Below are positions 53,081-62,164 of a DNA stretch of 64,000 nucleotides, in pieces. Source of the DNA: Ureibacillus manganicus DSM 26584 (GTDB lineage: Bacteria; Bacillota; Bacilli; Bacillales_A; Planococcaceae); contig NZ_JPVN01000010.1 in assembly GCF_000772945.1 (NCBI RefSeq), forward strand, positions 62,001 to 126,000, read 5' to 3'. Every line of letters begins with the position of its first letter. Position 1 is the first letter of the stretch. The notes below the pieces were generated by a model, which saw only the letters and a list, made by a program, of their open reading frames with translations, did no database searches and was not told the origin of the DNA. A program made the position numbers and the translations under genes.

Positions 53081-53176
53081 ATGGTATTCAAGAGAATATT
53101 TCCCTTAAAGACAAGATTTATTATATCCCTAAAACAGATAAGTGTCAACACTTTATGAAAAAGTTTTTTAGGAAAT

Positions 53177-53671
53177 TTAAAATCTTTTTATGAAGATTTC
53201 TTTCCCTTCATCAGTATAGCCTGAAACGATCCATTGGTCATTAATATACTCCATGATCACATAACTTTTATCGTCAATTCCTCTAGGCTTTAAAAGACTA
53301 CCTGGGTTCACAAATAATACGTTATCCAAAAGTTCGCAGCCTAATACATGTGAATGACCGAAAAATACGACATCAGCTTCAAGTTCTTTTGCACGATAAA
53401 ATATATTCATTGTAGTTGATTTTACATTAAATAGGTGACCATGTGTTACAAAGATTCGCTTTTCCGAGACATCAAATAGTTCTTCTTCAGGATATCTGGA
53501 GTCTCGATCACAATTTCCACGCACACGTTTTACTCTCTGTAAATATTCATGATCAAACGGTAATTCACTGTCACCACAATGTATGATGGCATCTACATCC
53601 ATATGCCTTTCTCGTACTTGTTTAATGACTTCAGCATCTCCGTGGGTATCACTCATAACTAGAAGTTTCAT
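53177..53671 (-). CDS. ysnB: YfcE/MJ0936-family metallophosphoesterase (YsnB)
   Basis: 164-aa phosphoesterase with the calcineurin-like ligands in SDTHGD, IHCGDSE, GNCD, THGHLF and GHSHV. The family hydrolyses phosphodiesters in vitro; in vivo role is not settled. In B. subtilis ysnB follows ysnA (rdgB) and rph, the same order as here. The gap to rdgB is 59 bp, so co-transcription is likely. Confidence 0.92.
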   Translation of the reverse strand: MKLLVMSDTHGDAEVIKQVRERHMDVDAIIHCGDSELPFDHEYLQRVKRVRGNCDRDSRYPEEELFDVSEKRIFVTHGHLFNVKSTTMNIFYRAKELEADVVFFGHSHVLGCELLDNVLFVNPGSLLKPRGIDDKSYVIMEYINDQWIVSGYTDEGKEIFIKRF

Positions 53672-53730
53672 AACATCACCTCAATTAAAATTACAAAAAA
53701 AGCTCCATCCCCAATGTGCTCTTGTTTTAA

Positions 53731-54324
53731 TTATTTCAACAAATTTGGTAATTCATCTGCTAACTTACGAATTGCATTTCCACGGTGTGAAATCGCACCT
53801 TTTTCTTCAGGTGTAAGTTCTGCCATCGCACGTCCTAGTGCCGGAACATAAAAAATTGGATCATAACCAAAACCGTTTGTACCACGTTTTTCATTTAAAA
53901 TGACACCTTCACATGTTCCGAAAACCGTGTAAGTTTCAAGGTTAGGACCAGCGATTGCTAATGCGCAACAGAATCGAGCTGTGCGTTCTGCTTCGGGAAC
54001 ACCTTGTAATTTATCTAGCACTTTAACAATATTTGCTTCGTCATCATGATCGCCAGCATAGCGTGCAGAATATACCCCTGGTTCGCCTCCTAAAGCATCT
54101 ATAGCAAGTCCGCTATCATCTGCTATTACAAGCTTACCAAGCTCACGAGAAAGCGTTTCTGCCTTCAAAACCGCATTTTCTTCAAATGTAGTTCCTGTTT
54201 CTTCAATTTCCATATCCGGAGCTACATCAAACATTGTTACTACTTCATATCCAAGTGGTGCAAAAAGTGCTTCAAAATCTTTTGCTTTTCCTTTATTTTT
54301 CGTTGCAATAACAACTTGCTTCAT
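53731..54324 (-). CDS. rdgB: XTP/dITP diphosphatase (RdgB/Ham1)
   Basis: House-cleaning enzyme that removes deaminated purine nucleotides (XTP, dITP, ITP). Motifs: IATKNKGKAKDFEALF, EETGTTFEENA, IADDSGLAIDALGGEPGVYSARYAG, and NGFGYDPIFYVP, then SHRGNA. 197 aa is normal. Conserved neighbour of rph, with a 52-bp gap; AGGAGG-type site before the ATG. Confidence 0.95.
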   Translation of the reverse strand: MKQVVIATKNKGKAKDFEALFAPLGYEVVTMFDVAPDMEIEETGTTFEENAVLKAETLSRELGKLVIADDSGLAIDALGGEPGVYSARYAGDHDDEANIVKVLDKLQGVPEAERTARFCCALAIAGPNLETYTVFGTCEGVILNEKRGTNGFGYDPIFYVPALGRAMAELTPEEKGAISHRGNAIRKLADELPNLLK

Positions 54325-54376
54325 TATAATTCCTCCTAGATGTTCTATCGATTAGATTTGACGATTCAAATCATTA

Positions 54377-55126
54377 TCATTTTACATATCCAACTAAATT
54401 TGCTGATTCTCCAAGCACTTCTTTCTGTAAAGAAATTAATTTAGTAATTCCCACTTCGCCTAATGCGAGTAAAGAGTTTAATTCCTCACGTGAAAACGTT
54501 GCTTCTTCACCAGTCCCTTGTATTTCAACATAACGACCACTGCCAGTCATAATAAGGTTCATATCTACCTTTGCTGAAGTGTCTTCAATATAGTTTAAAT
54601 CTAAAACAGGACCTACTTCGTCAATAATACCAACACTTGTTGCTGCTAAAAAGTCAGTCACTGGAAACCTTGAAAATGGTTTATTTTGATGAATTTTTGC
54701 AATTGCTTGAGTCAGTGCCACAAATGCTCCAGTAATAGAAGCTGTACGTGTTCCACCATCTGCTTGAATGACATCACAATCCACCCATAACGTTCTTTCT
54801 CCAAGGGCTTCTAAATCGACGATCGAACGTAAAGCACGTCCAATTAGACGTTGAATTTCCATTGTACGCCCATTGATTTTCCCACGAGTTGCATCGCGTT
54901 GTGTTCTTTCAGCTGTAGCTCTTGGTAACATGGAATATTCCGCAGTAATCCAACCTTTGCCTTGACCACGTAAAAATCCAGGAACCCTTTCTTCAATTGT
55001 AGCTGTACATATCACTTTTGTATTCCCTACTTGTATTAATACGGATCCTTCTGGATGCATTAAATAGTTTGGTTCAATGGTTACAGCTCTTAATTCATTT
55101 GATAATCTTTCATCATGTCTGCTCAT
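54377..55126 (-). CDS. rph: Ribonuclease PH
   Basis: Phosphate-dependent 3'-5' exoribonuclease that trims tRNA 3' ends. Family marks are [15 protein letters not shown], the arginine-rich [38 protein letters not shown] (active site) and GTGEEATFS. 249 aa, complete. Part of the conserved racE-rph-rdgB-ysnB row; gerM, found between racE and rph in B. subtilis, is absent. Confidence 0.96.
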   Translation of the reverse strand: MSRHDERLSNELRAVTIEPNYLMHPEGSVLIQVGNTKVICTATIEERVPGFLRGQGKGWITAEYSMLPRATAERTQRDATRGKINGRTMEIQRLIGRALRSIVDLEALGERTLWVDCDVIQADGGTRTASITGAFVALTQAIAKIHQNKPFSRFPVTDFLAATSVGIIDEVGPVLDLNYIEDTSAKVDMNLIMTGSGRYVEIQGTGEEATFSREELNSLLALGEVGITKLISLQKEVLGESANLVGYVK

Positions 55127-55213
55127 AGTTTGTCCTCCTAAAAAGAATCTTCAAATCAGAAGCCAATTGTTTCTCGTCTTAGTTACTGCTTGTCTAAATT
55201 TAGAGATAAAATC

Positions 55214-55252
55214 GTGCCTAGTACACAATGGTACCAGGCACTAATTTTTTTG
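55214..55252. terminator. Terminator between racE and rph
   Basis: GTGCCT-a-GTAC / GTAC-c-AGGCAC with a 6-nt loop. Seven T follow on the plus strand and a weaker GATTTTA on the minus strand, so it can end racE transcription at least in part. Confidence 0.7.
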
Positions 55253-55290
55253 ATAATATTGTTAACTTTACCCACTCTCCGAAAGAAATA

Positions 55291-56085
55291 TTATAACTTT
55301 ATACGGCGAATGTCTAGGTCGTTTATATCTAACCACTTTTCTGCAATCATACGAAAAATAGGTACGGATCCTGTTGTATGAAAAACGTGATGAGGTTGTT
55401 CACCACAATGATTCAATTGGTTGTTATATGCTAACCATTCACCCACTTCTTTTGCTGTTTCCTCAGCAGAAGAAAGTACTGAAACATCTGGTCCAACTAC
55501 TTTTTCTATATGTTGCTGTAAAATTGGGTAATGAGTACAACCTAAAATAACAGTATCAAATTTTTTATTTGCCAGTGGTTTTAATCCATTTGCTACTAAG
55601 TCGAATGCAAATTGCCCTTCGTACTCTCCACTTTCAACAAGTGGTACAAATGTAGGACAAGCAAGAGGAATTATTTTCGCGTTCGAACTTAAAGAAAGTA
55701 ATGCATTTTCATATGCGCCACTCTTAATTGTTCCTTCTGTTGCTAATACGACAATTTCATTTCGTTTTGTCTGTTTCTCAGCGGCTCTTGCTCCTGGATT
55801 AATGACTCCTATTACAGGAATTGGTAATTTCTTCTGCAAACTTTCCAATGTAACAGCAGTGGCAGTGTTACAGGCAATGACGAGCATTTTTATGTTCATG
55901 CGTTGTAATGCCTTTGCCATTTGCCATGTAAAGATGCGTACTTCCTGTTTATTTCTCGGTCCATAAGGACATCTCGCAGTGTCACCAATATAATAAATAG
56001 ATTCTTGTGGTAAAACTTTCATAATTTCTTTTGCTACAGTTAAACCACCAACCCCAGAATCAATTACGCCTATAGGGGCATTCAT
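55291..56085 (-). CDS. racE: Glutamate racemase
   Basis: Makes D-glutamate for peptidoglycan. The two catalytic cysteines are C72 in VIACNTATA and C183 in LGCTHYPIL; the start PIGVIDSGVGGLTVAKE and DTARCPYGPR are also typical. 264 aa. It supplies the D-Glu that the operon at the left end of this window can later recover from wall peptides. Conserved place next to gerE. Confidence 0.96.
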   Translation of the reverse strand: MNAPIGVIDSGVGGLTVAKEIMKVLPQESIYYIGDTARCPYGPRNKQEVRIFTWQMAKALQRMNIKMLVIACNTATAVTLESLQKKLPIPVIGVINPGARAAEKQTKRNEIVVLATEGTIKSGAYENALLSLSSNAKIIPLACPTFVPLVESGEYEGQFAFDLVANGLKPLANKKFDTVILGCTHYPILQQHIEKVVGPDVSVLSSAEETAKEVGEWLAYNNQLNHCGEQPHHVFHTTGSVPIFRMIAEKWLDINDLDIRRIKL

Positions 56086-56683
56086 AGTACCGCCTCGATC
56101 CTTTACCTTTACATAGTCACAAAGATAAGAGAATCCTTATACAGAATTCTCGAATCTTGTTCATATAAATTGTGTCTAATTGTTTTGAATGATTGTTACA
56201 TGTATTGTAGATAACATTTGGTTTCTAACGAAAATACACTACTTTTTTATTTCATTTACATGTCTCGGTTAGGTTTTAAAAACACACGATTTAAAAACAT
56301 CCCGATTGTCATATTGCCCGATTCAGTAACCAACCTTGAGTGACTATTGCTTAAGTAGTTTCTCATCTTTCACTGATTAGGTTGCAATAATTTTGTTTAA
56401 AACTTGAAAAGTGAAGTTTTCGTAAGAACAAATCCTTATATGAGTTCTTTCAACCTGCTCAATAGTAACACTTCTTTTATGACCTTGTCACATTCACAAC
56501 TTAAAAGTTAATCACTTTTTATTATTGGTGCGATGTGACAATTACTTCATTGCCTAAATACTCTTCTTAAGACACTATAGACCAACACCATTTTTTTGTA
56601 TGTCTCAACTAAATGGTGAAAAATTTATATAAATGAAGTTAATACTATTTTGAAGTGTTTTCTTGGAAATAGCAAGTATCCTA
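56086..56683. other. Non-coding gap where ysmB sits in B. subtilis
   Basis: About 600 bp between gerE and racE with no ORF. It holds TTGTCACAT / ATGTGACAA (56485-56493 and 56533-56541; 9-bp perfect arms around 39 nt) and CACCATTT / AAATGGTG (56586-56618). No MarR-like remnant could be read. The racE promoter must be in its left part. Confidence 0.45.
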
Positions 56684-56905
56684 TCAGTGTAATGATAATT
56701 CGTCTAGCCTCAGCAATTCAATCAATGCCTGTGATCTGCTTGATACACCTAGTTTTTGAATCGTGTTTGAAATATGATTACGCACCGTTTTCTCGCTAAT
56801 ATTCAGCTTTTGCGAAATTTCCTTCGTTGTATAATCTAAAATTAGTAATTGGAAAATTTCACGCTCTCTTTTCGTCAAAAGCGAACGATGCTGCGGGCTA
56901 TTCAT
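56684..56905 (-). CDS. gerE: Spore-formation transcription regulator GerE
   Basis: 73-aa LuxR-type DNA-binding protein without receiver domain: LTKREREIFQLL, TTKEISQKLNISEKTVRNHI, SRSQALIELL. GerE acts in the mother cell late in sporulation, on spore-coat genes. Length (74 in B. subtilis) and place beside ysmA/sdh are conserved, so the gene marks an endospore former. Confidence 0.95.
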   Translation of the reverse strand: MNSPQHRSLLTKREREIFQLLILDYTTKEISQKLNISEKTVRNHISNTIQKLGVSSRSQALIELLRLDELSLH

Positions 56906-56977
56906 AAGGCAACACCCTCCTATCTCCTCTTCTATGTAAAGTATGTTGAGAGTGTTTATGCTGTGAGGGCATTTTCA

Positions 56978-57421
56978 CTATTTCCCGTGCAATATTATTT
57001 TTTCTTTTTCTGTCCAAGGGGCTCCCTTTCCTGTTGATTTATTTATTTGTACTAAAGCACCGCGGCCAGTAAATACAGATTTGTCTTCTGCATTTTTAGC
57101 TAAGTAATGAATATCTACCGAAGAAGTCCCAACATGTGCAGCTTTAACATAGATTTTGAGAATTTCATCAAAATAAACTTGTTTTAAAAAATCACATTGA
57201 AGATCTGCCACGACAATAATTTTTTCAGAATTAGATGAGGCCCAGTTGTAATAGCCAATATGCTTTAAATATTCAATCCGAGCTTCTTCAAAATAAACAA
57301 ATGGAACGGTATTATTTAAGTGACCATACATATCTGTTTCTGAAAACCGTACTTTCACTTCAATATGAAATGTAAATTCTTCTTCCCATTCTATTGGATT
57401 ATCAATGTATTTTGTTCCCAA
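56978..57421 (-). CDS. ysmA: Acyl-CoA thioesterase, 4HBT family (YsmA-like)
   Basis: Hot-dog fold thioesterase: RFSETDMYGHLNNTVPFVYFEEARIEYL carries the catalytic Asp and Asn-His region in its D-M-Y-G-H core. About 147 aa. Two starts are possible: TTG at 57421, ten bases after AAAAGGAG, or ATG at 57490, which is only 2 bases after AAGGAG and would add 23 residues not usual for the family; I prefer the shorter form. Same position as ysmA in B. subtilis, between gerE and sdhB. Physiological substrate unknown. Confidence 0.85.
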   Translation of the reverse strand: MGTKYIDNPIEWEEEFTFHIEVKVRFSETDMYGHLNNTVPFVYFEEARIEYLKHIGYYNWASSNSEKIIVVADLQCDFLKQVYFDEILKIYVKAAHVGTSSVDIHYLAKNAEDKSVFTGRGALVQINKSTGKGAPWTEKEKIILHGK

Positions 57422-57656
57422 ATTTCTACATCTCCTTTTGTAGCCATTAAAATAATTATCAATTAGTTTAACTTCTTTATCTATACCCATTTCTCCTTGT
57501 TGCTTTTGTTGTATTAATGGTACTTTAATCTCTGCTATTTTTAAAACTGAGTCAATGGCGTTGATATCTTTAGTGTTTTATTGTATTCAGAATAAAATCG
57601 TTGAGTTACTTAACGAAATCCAATTTCATGAGAATCATACACTCAGTTTATGCAAG

Positions 57657-57705
57657 AAATGAAAAGAAGGACATCTAAAGTCAAAACTTTGACTAGATGT
57701 CCTTC
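57657..57705 (-). terminator. Terminator of the sdhCAB operon
   Basis: GAAGGACATCT / AGATGTCCTTC with inner AGTC / GACT, then TTTTCATTT on the minus strand. Confidence 0.9.
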
Positions 57706-57726
57706 AAAAAAATAAATTTTGTTAAA

Positions 57727-58509
57727 TTAGTCTACCATATGGTCTGATCCGAAGAAGTTACGGAACATTTGTACAGTAGTAGCACGGTTTAAAGCAGCAA
57801 TAGAAGTTGTTAAAGGAATACCTTTTGGACATGCAGCTACACAGTTTTGTGAGTTACCGCAGTTTGCAAGGCCTCCATCCCCCATAATTGCATTTAAACG
57901 TTCGTCTTTAGTCATAGCACCAGTTGGATGGGCGTTAAATAAGCGTACTTGTGAAAGTGGAGCTGGTCCGATGAAAGAAGCACTTTCAGAAACGTTTGGA
58001 CATGCTTCCATACATACACCACAAGTCATACATTTAGATAATTCATATGCCCATTGACGTTTACGTTCTGGCATACGTGGACCTTCACCTAAATCGTAAG
58101 TACCATCGATTGGAACCCAAGCTTTTACTTTTTTAAGAGCGTTGAACATACGACTACGGTCTACTTGTAAGTCACGTACAACTGGGAAAGTTTTCATTGG
58201 TTCTAAACGAATTGGTTGTTCTAATTGGTCAACTAATGTTGAACAAGATTGACGAGGACGACCATTAATAACCATCGAACATGCGCCACATACTTCTTCA
58301 AGACAGTTTGAGTCCCAAGTTACAGGAGTAGTCTTTTGACCTTCAGCTGTAACAGGATTTTGTTGGATAACCATTAATGCTGAAATAACGTTCATACCAG
58401 GGCGGTAAGGAACTTCGAATTTTTCCCAACGTGAAGATTCACCTGTTTTGTCTTGACGCAGGATTTCAAGTTTCACCGTTCTACTAGTAGTTCCTACGGC
58501 TGTTGTCAT
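57727..58509 (-). CDS. sdhB: Succinate dehydrogenase iron-sulfur subunit
   Basis: Carries electrons from SdhA to the membrane anchor. The 2Fe-2S site is C-LEEVCGACS-MVINGRPRQSC, and the 4Fe-4S and 3Fe-4S sites are CMTCGVCMEACP and CGNSQNCVAACPKG. 260 aa; very close to the B. subtilis protein through HPTGAM and FRNFFGSD. AAAGGGGG precedes the ATG. Last gene of sdhCAB, followed by a strong terminator. Confidence 0.97.
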   Translation of the reverse strand: MTTAVGTTSRTVKLEILRQDKTGESSRWEKFEVPYRPGMNVISALMVIQQNPVTAEGQKTTPVTWDSNCLEEVCGACSMVINGRPRQSCSTLVDQLEQPIRLEPMKTFPVVRDLQVDRSRMFNALKKVKAWVPIDGTYDLGEGPRMPERKRQWAYELSKCMTCGVCMEACPNVSESASFIGPAPLSQVRLFNAHPTGAMTKDERLNAIMGDGGLANCGNSQNCVAACPKGIPLTTSIAALNRATTVQMFRNFFGSDHMVD

Positions 58510-58531
58510 GATTAAAAACCCCCTTTATTTT

Positions 58532-60277
58532 TTATGAAGAATAGTCACGTTTACGTGGAGGAATTAATGAAACGTCTACTTCTGCATAGCTGATTTCAGG
58601 TTCACCAGTTTGTGGATTATACTTCGCCATTGTTGTTTTTAGGAAGTTTTCATCATCACGTTCTGGGAAATCAGGTTTGTAGTGCGCTCCACGAGATTCG
58701 TTACGTAAAAGTGCTCCTTTAGTAATTACAAGAGCAAGGTATAACATGTTTTTCAATTGACGAGTAAAGTGAGCACCTTGGTTACTCCATTTTTGAGTAT
58801 CGTTAACGTTAATATTTTCCCAACGTTTTAACATGTCAAGTAAAGTATTGTATGTTTTTTCTAGTCTATCGTTATAACGAACTACTGTTACGTTATCAGT
58901 CATTAATTCACCAAGTTCTTTGTGAAGTAAGTATGCGTTTTCAGTACCGTCCATTTTAAGGATGTTGTCCCACTTCGCTTGTTCTTCTTGAACACGAGCG
59001 TCATATAGAGACTGTGGAAGATCTTCCGCATGCTTTTTCAAACCTTTAACATATTTAACAGCGTTTGGACCTGCAACAGATCCACCGAAAATAGCAGATA
59101 ATAATGAGTTAGCTCCAAGACGGTTTGCACCGTGTTGTGAATAATCACATTCACCAGCTGCAAAAAGACCTGGAATTTCTGTCATTTGATTGTAATCTAC
59201 CCAGATTCCACCCATTGAGTAGTGAACTGCAGGGAAGATTTTCATTGGTAATTTACGTGGGTCATCTCCTACGAATTTTTCGTAGATTTCGATAATACCA
59301 CCAAGTTTAATATCTAATTCATGTGGATCTTTGTGAGAAAGATCTAGGTAAACTACGTTTTCACCGTTAATACCTAATTTTTGGTTAACACACACGTCGA
59401 AAATTTCACGTGTTGCAATATCACGAGGTACTAGGTTACCGTAAGCAGGGTATTTTTCCTCTAGGAAGTACCAAGGCTTACCATCTTTATAAGTCCAAAT
59501 ACGTCCACCTTCACCACGTGCTGATTCTGACATTAAGCGGTTTTTGTCATCTCCAGGAATTGCAGTTGGGTGGATTTGGATAAACTCACCATTAGCATAT
59601 GTAGCACCTTGTTGATATACGATAGAAGCTGCAGAACCAGTGTTGATAACTGAGTTAGTAGATTTACCGAAGATAATACCAGGGCCACCAGTTGCCATAA
59701 TAACAGCGTCTGAACGGAATGATTGGATTTCTTCAGTTTGCATATCTTGAGCTACGATTCCGCGACAAACGCCTTCATCGTCAATTACTGTTCCAAGGAA
59801 TTCCCAATGTTCGTATTTAGTTACAAGTCCAGCTACTTCATGACGTCGAACTTGCTCGTCCAATGCATAAAGTAATTGTTGACCAGTTGTTGCACCAGCA
59901 AATGCAGTACGGTGCATCAATGTTCCACCGAAACGACGGAAGTCAAGTAAGCCTTCTGGGGTACGGTTGAACATAACACCCATACGGTCGAATAAGTGAA
60001 TGATCCCAGGTGCAGCATCACACATTGCTTTAACTGGTGGTTGGTTTGCTAAGAAATCTCCACCATAAATTGTATCGTCAAAGTGAATCCAAGGAGAATC
60101 CCCTTCACCTTTTGTATTAACTGCTCCATTAATTCCGCCTTGTGCACAAACAGAGTGTGAACGTTTAACGGGAACTAATGAGAATAATTCTACTTCAGTG
60201 CCTTCTTCGGCAGCTTTAACTGTAGCCATTAAGCCTGCTAATCCGCCACCAACGACGATTATTTTGCTTTTCGCCAT
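58532..60277 (-). CDS. sdhA: Succinate dehydrogenase flavoprotein subunit
   Basis: 581 aa. FAD motif GGGLAGLMATVKAAE, covalent-FAD His H41 in RSHSVCAQGGINGA, substrate-site HPTAIPG and SARGEGGRIW, then GLFAAGECDYSQHGANRLGANSLL. Oxidises succinate to fumarate in the TCA cycle on the inner face of the membrane. 22 bp before sdhB and 50 bp after sdhC, in the usual Bacillus order. Confidence 0.97.
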   Translation of the reverse strand: MAKSKIIVVGGGLAGLMATVKAAEEGTEVELFSLVPVKRSHSVCAQGGINGAVNTKGEGDSPWIHFDDTIYGGDFLANQPPVKAMCDAAPGIIHLFDRMGVMFNRTPEGLLDFRRFGGTLMHRTAFAGATTGQQLLYALDEQVRRHEVAGLVTKYEHWEFLGTVIDDEGVCRGIVAQDMQTEEIQSFRSDAVIMATGGPGIIFGKSTNSVINTGSAASIVYQQGATYANGEFIQIHPTAIPGDDKNRLMSESARGEGGRIWTYKDGKPWYFLEEKYPAYGNLVPRDIATREIFDVCVNQKLGINGENVVYLDLSHKDPHELDIKLGGIIEIYEKFVGDDPRKLPMKIFPAVHYSMGGIWVDYNQMTEIPGLFAAGECDYSQHGANRLGANSLLSAIFGGSVAGPNAVKYVKGLKKHAEDLPQSLYDARVQEEQAKWDNILKMDGTENAYLLHKELGELMTDNVTVVRYNDRLEKTYNTLLDMLKRWENINVNDTQKWSNQGAHFTRQLKNMLYLALVITKGALLRNESRGAHYKPDFPERDDENFLKTTMAKYNPQTGEPEISYAEVDVSLIPPRKRDYSS

Positions 60278-60327
60278 GATTATTCCTCACTCCTCATTAT
60301 TTACTATTGGAAGTTTATGCAAATCTA

Positions 60328-60942
60328 TTAAACGAATGCTAGAATTGCTGCCACACCAACGATACTAATTACTACGAATAATACCATTGTAATGTAAGTA
60401 GCAATTTTTTGTGACTTCGGTGATTGCGTAATTCCCCAGCTTACTAGGAATGCCCAAAGACCATTAGCTAAGTGGAACGTAGCTGCTAAAATACCTACAA
60501 TGTAGAAACCTAACATCCAAGGATTTGCTACTATTTCTTCCATCATATTAAAGTTAACTTCAGCACCAAGTGCTTTTTGAATACGAGTTTGGAAGATGTG
60601 CCATGCTATGAATATTACTAAGAATACCCCTGTAAAACGTTGTATAACGAACATCCAGTTACGGAAAGTACTAAAGCGCTTTACATTAGGAGTAGCAGTG
60701 AACGCGATATATACCCCATACAAACCATGGAATAAAAGTGGTATGTAAATTACTACCCATTCAACAATTAGTAATAACCAATGTGGAACTAGTTCCATTA
60801 GTCCAGTTGCATTGTTGTAAGCCTCTTCTCCACCAGTAGCAGTGAAGTTAAGTGACAAGTGGAACACCAAGAACAAACCTACAGGAATTACACCTAATAG
60901 AGAATGTAAGCGGCGCCAATAAAACTCTTGATTCTTCGACAA
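60328..60942 (-). CDS. sdhC: Succinate dehydrogenase cytochrome b558 subunit
   Basis: 204-aa membrane anchor with five membrane segments and heme-ligand histidines (RLHSLLGVIP, LVFHLSLN, LFHGLYG, WHIFQTRI), as in the di-heme B. subtilis SdhC, which passes electrons to menaquinone. The start is TTG with GAGGGGGG nine bases upstream. First gene of the operon, divergent from yslB. Confidence 0.95.
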   Translation of the reverse strand: MSKNQEFYWRRLHSLLGVIPVGLFLVFHLSLNFTATGGEEAYNNATGLMELVPHWLLLIVEWVVIYIPLLFHGLYGVYIAFTATPNVKRFSTFRNWMFVIQRFTGVFLVIFIAWHIFQTRIQKALGAEVNFNMMEEIVANPWMLGFYIVGILAATFHLANGLWAFLVSWGITQSPKSQKIATYITMVLFVVISIVGVAAILAFV

Positions 60943-61201
60943 GATGGTTACCCCCCTCTAAGTACATTTAAAATACTGAGTCAATACTCTTAACAATTTT
61001 ATACCATCTAATATTGACTGCATATTTCATCATGTTACAATATTATGACATGTCCATTGTACTCTCATCGTGGATGACCGTCAAGGCAACTTGGGATTTT
61101 TTATACATAATTTAGACAAAGATTTTGTATACTTTTCCGGAAAAAACTGCATAAAATTTAATAAAATACAATTTACATACAGGAACGAGGTAATCCGTAT
61201 C

Positions 61202-61618
61202 ATGAATTCTCACCACAAAACTATTCCAGCTTTCGGTTATGAAATTATAAGAGACTATGCACTACCAACAATACTAGGGAAACATGAAGACGATGTTCTT
61301 TACTGGGTAGGAAAAGATATAGCTAGAAAATTCCCTTGCAGTGACTTGCAGTTAATCGTTTCATTTTTTAACGATACAGGTTGGGGATCTCTAACAATCG
61401 AAAAGGAATTGAAAGACGGTTACATCTTACAACTTACAAATGAAGATTTGGATCTACTTAACATTAAAAATCGTAAATTCCGACTGGAAGCAGGTTTTAT
61501 CGCCGAGCAAATTCAAGTATTTAAAGGGTATTTAACTGAATGTTATGATGAGAAGAAAGAAAAAGCTAACGTTGTTCAATTTACTGTTAAGTGGGATGTT
61601 AAGGAGAAAATGAGTTAG
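61202..61618 (+). CDS. yslB: YslB-family protein (DUF2507)
   Basis: 138-aa soluble protein of the Bacillales family found between lysC and sdhC. Conserved parts are AFGYEIIRDYALPTILGKH, YWVGKDIARKFP, GWGSLTIEKE, LEAGFIAEQIQ and the end FTVKWDV. I start at the ATG at 61202, since homologues begin here; the frame is open further upstream (GTG 61070) but that part is unlike the family. Function unknown; the region 60943-61201 holds divergent promoters with sdhC. Confidence 0.88.
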   Translation: MNSHHKTIPAFGYEIIRDYALPTILGKHEDDVLYWVGKDIARKFPCSDLQLIVSFFNDTGWGSLTIEKELKDGYILQLTNEDLDLLNIKNRKFRLEAGFIAEQIQVFKGYLTECYDEKKEKANVVQFTVKWDVKEKMS

Positions 61619-61653
61619 GGGTTGGAGCGAGAGTGTCCCAACTTTGAGAGGAT

Positions 61654-61709
61654 CGAACTACTGCGAACGGGTAATAGTTGTTCGTAGTAGTTCGGTTTGT
61701 ATTTTTTTC
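61654..61709 (+). terminator. Terminator after yslB
   Basis: CGAACTACT-G-CGAAC / GTTCG-T-AGTAGTTCG with an 11-nt loop, then a run of seven T on the plus strand. Confidence 0.8.
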
Positions 61710-61771
61710 TGTATCTTGTTCGCTATTCTTATGTGTTTGGAGAACGCTTGGTTGATATTCAGATCAGTATC

Positions 61772-62083
61772 AGATTCCTTTTTTCGCGACAACTCAACAG
61801 TATTTTCAACCACTACTGTCTCGTAACTCACGTTTTTAGGACAACTCCGTGGCTTTTTCCACCTCCACTGTCCAATAACTTAGGTTTTTTGGACAACTCC
61901 CTGGCTTTTTCTACCTCTACTGTCCAATAACTCACGTTTTTGGGACAACTCTGTGGCTTTTTCCACTTCTATTGTCCAATAAGACAAGTTTTCGGGACAA
62001 CTTCGAGGCAATTTATACCTCTACTGTCCAATAACTTAAGTTTTTGGGATAACTCAGCACATTTCCCCACCTACACTGATTCA
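61772..62083. repeat. 52-bp tandem repeat array, six copies
   Basis: Six units of exactly 52 bp begin at 61772, 61824, 61876, 61928, 61980 and 62032. The middle units are most alike; the end units are worn. The typical unit reads TAACT.A.GTTTTTGGGACA, then ACTC..TGGCTTTTTCCACC, then TCTACTGTCCAA. GGACA and TGTCC within each unit are inverted, so every unit can fold. Fifty-two is not a multiple of three, and no ribosome site or conserved frame exists, so it is non-coding. Confidence 0.9.
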
Positions 62084-62164
62084 TTCCGGGTTACTAGACA
62101 CTTTACATCACTGTTCGAAAATCGACCCCCTAGCCACACTTTACAAAATCAACAAAACAATCTA

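Noticed and set aside
61772-62083. CRISPR array
   Set aside because: Units follow each other directly with no spacers, and no cas genes are present.
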